This document shows positions 13,253-16,148 of a stretch of 16,148 bases of DNA, piece after piece. The notes beneath the pieces were generated by a model. It had not been told where the DNA came from. It was given only the letters and a program-made list of their open reading frames with translations, and did no database searches. A program made the translations under genes and the position numbers. Within the stretch, counting starts at the first letter, position 1; every line of letters begins with the position of its first letter. The DNA is from Synergistaceae bacterium (GTDB lineage: Bacteria; Synergistota; Synergistia; Synergistales; Aminobacteriaceae), in NCBI GenBank assembly GCA_022837505.1, contig JALHFZ010000028.1, positions 1 through 16,148 of the forward strand, in the 5' to 3' direction.

Positions 13253-15028
13253 TCATGAATCCCCTCCCTTTCGAAAAGCTCCGACGCCGTAGCTTACGGG
13301 CCGTTCCCGGCCGTCGGAGAGGACATTCAAAATCCTGCTGCCGGCCATGATGGAGGAAGATCCCCCTCCGTCAAGATTCAGGGCATAGGAGACTCCCTCT
13401 TTTTTCAAAATCTCCGCCGTCTCCCGAAGGGTAAAGCCGAGGCTGTGAACCGCGCTTCTGCCATCGCCGACGAAGAAGAACCACTGCCCCTTTGCTGTCA
13501 GCCCCAGGACGGTGCGGGGGTGGCGGCGGTTCACTACGGAATCGCTCAGGCTTTCATCCTCGATCACGATCTGTCCCTTCCGCAGAAGGAAGGGGCCCCC
13601 CTGGACGGCTTCGGTCATGGACCCCCAGTAGGGGTCGTCGCCGTTCAAGGACTGGTCGATCCCGAGGATATCCCCCTTGCGGAGGGAGGAAAGAAGGGAG
13701 GCAGAAGGGCCGTACACTGCGAGAACCCGCCGCCCTTCGGGAATGGGATTTCCCCCGGAGGTTCGGATCTCCTCGATCCGTTTTCCCTGGAGCAGAAGTT
13801 CAATCCCCTGAGTTTTGAAAAGAGGGGTGGGCTTGCCGAAATGGGGTGTGAAAAGGACGACGCCGCTCCCCTTCATCTCCCGGTTGAAGGCCGTGATCTC
13901 CATATACCCCCCCTCGGGGAAGGTCACCTTTGTGCTGCATTCCAGATGGCCGAAGGCAGCCTGGTTCTGATCGTTCCAGCCGAGGCAGGTCCGCCCCTGG
14001 TAGGGAGGGTTGATGAACATCCCCTCGCTCAGCAGGACGCCGATGGGGCTGCCCTGCTCCTTTCCCGATATGGTGAAAAAGCCGCCGTTTATGGCCGCCG
14101 CCGCGCTCCCCGCCATGGAGCTGAGAGGGGCGAGGGCTGAGAGCCCCTGGGGGGCAAAAATCGGGCGAAGGGCGAACCGTGCCGGGTCGAGGGTGATCAT
14201 GACCCAGTATTTGGGGACCTCCTCCTTTTCCCAAGAGGGAGGAGAGGTGAAGACAACCCCCTCTCGGCCTTCTCCCCGGGCGGCCTCAAGAAATTCCCGG
14301 ATGGGGCCGTACCGGTCGGAGAGAACGGACCGCACCCTCCAGTCGTAGTTCTGACTGTCCACCGTGGCCTCCACAGTTCTCCCCGCAAGGAGGGAGCGGA
14401 AAGCCTCGGCTTCTTCCCTCGTCTCGAAGCCGTTCACGAGGGCCCTCCACTTCGGAGGGGCGGAGATCGCCCCCCGGCGGTCAATATGGACGGTCATCCC
14501 CTTCTCGGGAGAAAACCGGACAGAGAGGACCAGTGAGCGGGATGCGGCCTTCACGATGGCCAGGATGCTCTCCCCCTCTTTGGGGGTGATCTTCACATCC
14601 GGCCCGAAGGCGGAAACCCCTTTTTTCAGCAGGGGGGGCTTCATATTGAGGGCCGCCGCCACTGTCCCCCTCTCGGAGGGAGCGAGCTTGCCCCCGTCTT
14701 TGAAGGGAAGGGGAATACCCGTCAGAAGGGAACTTTCAAAGGAGAGGCCGAGGGAGTGGATTGCCCAGAGGATGGCCTCCCTTCTCGTGACCGGCCCGGC
14801 AAAATTGTCGATGCCCGAGGGAACAAGGTCATAGTCCAGCGCAGCCTTCACAAGGTTTTTTTCACCCGCCGGAAGGGGAAACCCCCTGGCCTTGAGCAGG
14901 CCGGAGATGAAGGCGTCTTTGCGCATGGTCTGCGCCCCCTCCGCCGGCGGAAAAAAGAGAAAGGCCAGGACAAAGAGTGCGATGAAAACTTTGAAGAAAA
15001 CGGGAGAAGATTTATGAAGGTCACGCAT
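13253..15028 (-). CDS. Exported phosphodiester glycosidase (NAGPA) family protein
   Basis: 591 residues. An N-terminal hydrophobic segment (about 10-32) is a signal peptide or anchor. Residues of about 34-165 look like degenerate S-layer-homology repeats (PVTRREAILWAIHSLG, LPFKDGGKLAPSERG, FGPDVKITPKEG). Residues 192-226 resemble a SPOR-type domain (WRALVNGFETREEAEAFRSLL). The C-terminal part (about 310-587) is the phosphodiester glycosidase domain: AINGGFF (312-318), RRHPRTVLGL (501-510), GDGRSAVHSLGF (521-532) and NLDGGGSSSIM (551-561). Relatives cleave N-acetylglucosamine-1-phosphodiester bonds or act on wall polymers; the substrate here is unknown. ATG 15028 has AAGGAG 8 bases upstream and a good promoter 39 bases away. 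The 101-base gap to the secreted-protein gene holds a short direct repeat but no clear terminator. Confidence 0.85.
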   Translation of the reverse strand: MRDLHKSSPVFFKVFIALFVLAFLFFPPAEGAQTMRKDAFISGLLKARGFPLPAGEKNLVKAALDYDLVPSGIDNFAGPVTRREAILWAIHSLGLSFESSLLTGIPLPFKDGGKLAPSERGTVAAALNMKPPLLKKGVSAFGPDVKITPKEGESILAIVKAASRSLVLSVRFSPEKGMTVHIDRRGAISAPPKWRALVNGFETREEAEAFRSLLAGRTVEATVDSQNYDWRVRSVLSDRYGPIREFLEAARGEGREGVVFTSPPSWEKEEVPKYWVMITLDPARFALRPIFAPQGLSALAPLSSMAGSAAAAINGGFFTISGKEQGSPIGVLLSEGMFINPPYQGRTCLGWNDQNQAAFGHLECSTKVTFPEGGYMEITAFNREMKGSGVVLFTPHFGKPTPLFKTQGIELLLQGKRIEEIRTSGGNPIPEGRRVLAVYGPSASLLSSLRKGDILGIDQSLNGDDPYWGSMTEAVQGGPFLLRKGQIVIEDESLSDSVVNRRHPRTVLGLTAKGQWFFFVGDGRSAVHSLGFTLRETAEILKKEGVSYALNLDGGGSSSIMAGSRILNVLSDGRERPVSYGVGAFRKGGDS

Positions 15029-15066
15029 TATGGGATCTCCTTGAAAGAAAAGCAGCATTCCGGGGT

Positions 15067-15094
15067 AGTATACCAGACCCCAAGGGGAGGTCTA
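15067..15094 (-). promoter_or_regulatory. Putative promoter of the phosphodiester-glycosidase gene
   Basis: On the minus strand TAGACC (15089-15094), a 16-base spacer and TATACT (15067-15072), preceded by TGG, which forms an extended -10 element. It lies between the tRNA terminator and the start codon. An imperfect palindrome with AGACC and GGTCT-like arms (15075-15093) occupies the spacer and could be an operator. Confidence 0.55.
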
Positions 15095-15109
15095 TCGTAA
15101 AAAAGGCGT

Positions 15110-15136
15110 AAAAAACCGGAGCCTGTAAGGCTCCGG
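15110..15136 (-). terminator. Rho-independent terminator of the tRNA unit
   Basis: The minus strand reads CCGGAGCC, loop TTACA, GGCTCCGG, then six T, with another T-run shortly after. The perfect 8-bp GC-rich stem 24 bases after tRNA-Arg ends the tRNA transcript. Confidence 0.93.
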
Positions 15137-15159
15137 AATCAGACCGCATTTTCAAATAG

Positions 15160-15236
15160 TGGCGCGCCGGACAAGATTCGAACTCGTGACCTGCGGTTCC
15201 GTAGACCGCCGCTCTATCCATCTGAGCTACCGGCGC
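15160..15236 (-). tRNA. tRNA-Arg (anticodon ACG)
   Basis: A full cloverleaf can be drawn on the minus strand: acceptor GCGCCGG/CCGGCGC, D arm GCTC/GAGC, anticodon stem GCGGT/ACCGC with loop CTACGGA (anticodon ACG at 15200-15202), T arm ACGAG/CTTGT with loop TTCGAAT, discriminator G and encoded CCA. A34 is the target of TadA, which is encoded in this window. It follows tRNA-Ser by 15 bases. Confidence 0.97.
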
Positions 15237-15251
15237 GCGTTGAGATTGTGA

Positions 15252-15346
15252 TGGCGGTGGGTGAGGGATTCGAACCCTCGAAGGAGGTTTGTGCCCCCTT
15301 ACTCGCTTAGCAGGCGAGTGCCTTCAGCCTACTCGGCCAACCCACC
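15252..15346 (-). tRNA. tRNA-Ser (anticodon GCT)
   Basis: Acceptor GGTGGGT/ACCCACC, anticodon stem ACTCGC/GCGAGT with loop CTGCTAA (anticodon GCT, reading AGC/AGU), a long variable arm as expected of class II tRNAs, T arm GAGGG/CCCTC, discriminator G and encoded CCA. The length is 95 bases with CCA. The six bases before the 5' end (GATTGT) can pair with ACAATC in the 3' trailer. Confidence 0.97.
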
Positions 15347-15361
15347 ACAATCGCGGAGTCT

Positions 15362-15390
15362 ATTCTAGTAAGCCCCGCTATGTATGTCAA
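15362..15390 (-). promoter_or_regulatory. Strong sigma-70 promoter for the tRNA-Ser/tRNA-Arg unit
   Basis: The minus strand has a perfect TTGACA (15385-15390), a 17-base spacer and TAGAAT (15362-15367, 5/6). It lies 15 bases before the tRNA-Ser 5' end, giving a short leader. With the terminator at 15110-15136 it defines a complete two-tRNA transcription unit. Confidence 0.85.
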
Positions 15391-15413
15391 TAGCCAAAAA
15401 GGCTTTGAGCAAC

Positions 15414-16148
15414 TTATTTCGCCGCGTCACCGCTCACCGGGGGCTGAAGGTCCTCCGATTTTGCTCCGGCGGCATCGCCGCTGAGGGGCGGCTGGACATC
15501 CGCGGAGACGGCAGCATCCTTCTGCCCTTCGGGCTTCGGGGCTTCGGGCTTTGGAAAGAGGGATGGATCCACGATCACGATATTCGCTTTTTCGAGCAAT
15601 CCGGCGAAAAATTTCGACTGTTCTTCCCGGCGCTTCTGGTCGAGAATGAATCCCTTCACGTCGCCGCTCACCTCTTCATAGGCAAGGGTCTTCTCCGGTA
15701 CTTTTTCCCGCTTGACGGCCACAAGGATGTCGCTGCTGGCCATCTCAATGGGAGGGCTCACTTCACCCGGCTCAAGTTCCGCCAGGGGCGCAAGGGGGCC
15801 GGTGAATCCCTGGCTGGCGATGAAGACAGGGCCGGTCTCGGGGGTCTTGTCGACGATATCCGCTGAGGCCACTGTCTCAAGGGCATCTTTCCATTCAGCC
15901 CCCTCTTTCAGAGAGGAAGCGAACTTCTCCGCCGTCTCGGGGCTCTTCACCCTCAGGAAATCTACAGTGGACCCCTCAGGGGAATGGAAGAAGAGCATCT
16001 TGGTCTTCTCGTAGAAATCCTTCATCTCCTCGTCCGTGGGATCAAGGGTGGCGAGGGATTTTTCCATGAGCTTCTGCTGGACGATCTGATCCGCCATATT
16101 CTTCCGGAAATCGGCCATCTTGATGCCCGACTGGTCGACATACTGCAT
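15414..16148 (-). CDS. SurA/PpiC-like peptidyl-prolyl isomerase or periplasmic chaperone, C-terminal part
   Basis: 244 residues are in the window; the frame is open at the right edge, so the N-terminus and any signal peptide lie outside, and the Met at the edge need not be a start. The visible part has the helical SurA_N pattern (FRKNMADQIVQQKLMEKSL, DPTDEEMKDFYEK), followed by a parvulin-like domain with the typical closing LAELEPGEVSPPIEMASSDILVAV and a final helix. The usual rotamase motifs ASHIL and GGDLG are not recognisable, so this may be a chaperone domain without isomerase activity. The tail is Pro/Ala/Asp-rich and contains two near-copies of a D-x-QPP-x-SGDAA unit. TAA is at 15414-15416. 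No clear terminator precedes the tRNA promoter. Confidence 0.78.
   Translation of the reverse strand: MQYVDQSGIKMADFRKNMADQIVQQKLMEKSLATLDPTDEEMKDFYEKTKMLFFHSPEGSTVDFLRVKSPETAEKFASSLKEGAEWKDALETVASADIVDKTPETGPVFIASQGFTGPLAPLAELEPGEVSPPIEMASSDILVAVKREKVPEKTLAYEEVSGDVKGFILDQKRREEQSKFFAGLLEKANIVIVDPSLFPKPEAPKPEGQKDAAVSADVQPPLSGDAAGAKSEDLQPPVSGDAAK

Noticed and set aside
1..16148. CRISPR array, insertion sequence, prophage or attachment site
   Set aside because: No regularly spaced repeats, transposase or integrase genes, or repeated tRNA 3' ends were seen.

Overview
The window reads as chromosomal DNA from a GC-rich, diderm, probably anaerobic bacterium. Synergistota is my best guess, at moderate confidence. 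The support is a Skp/OmpH-type periplasmic gene, signal-peptide proteins, an [FeFe]-hydrogenase-like regulatory cluster of the kind found in fermentative anaerobes, and compact operons with ATGA overlaps. No phage, insertion sequence or CRISPR array is visible.

Plus strand, 1-2874: the distal part of a histidine biosynthesis operon, in the order hisB (3' end only), hisH, hisA, hisF, hisIE. The genes abut or overlap. They encode imidazoleglycerol-phosphate dehydratase, both subunits of imidazole glycerol phosphate synthase, the HisA isomerase and the fused HisI-HisE enzyme.

Minus strand, 2805-16148: every other gene runs the opposite way, in transcription order from the right edge. First comes a SurA/PpiC-like periplasmic chaperone (5' end outside the window). 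Next is a self-contained tRNA unit: a good sigma-70 promoter, tRNA-Ser(GCU), tRNA-Arg(ACG) and a strong terminator. Then come a phosphodiester-glycosidase-family exported protein with its own promoter, a small Ala/Pro/Lys-rich secreted protein and a long hairpin. A tightly coupled run follows: 4-oxalocrotonate tautomerase-like protein, a 96-residue unknown, an ArsA/Get3-like ATPase, TadA and a PseC-like sugar aminotransferase. After that lie a promoter, a broken ompH/skp gene and its terminator, a Cof-type HAD phosphatase, a DUF355/adenosine-specific-kinase-family protein and a PBP1-like exported protein.

The minus-strand series ends in a five-gene module (2805-6094): DRTGG protein, HATPase anti-sigma-like protein, [FeFe]-hydrogenase-like Fe-S protein, a second DRTGG protein and a PHP-domain phosphoesterase. 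The Fe-S protein keeps the four H-cluster cysteines. It has tyrosine where catalytic hydrogenases have the proton-relay cysteine, and it carries an extra C-terminal four-cysteine motif. I read the module as a redox or H2 sensing relay, separated here from any catalytic hydrogenase subunits. Its last gene runs convergently into hisIE with a 70-bp overlap.

Two further points stand out. The tRNA-Arg(ACG) gene and tadA, whose product edits A34 of exactly that tRNA, lie about 4.2 kb apart. The ompH reading frame is broken at a point where a short repeat suggests an internal deletion.
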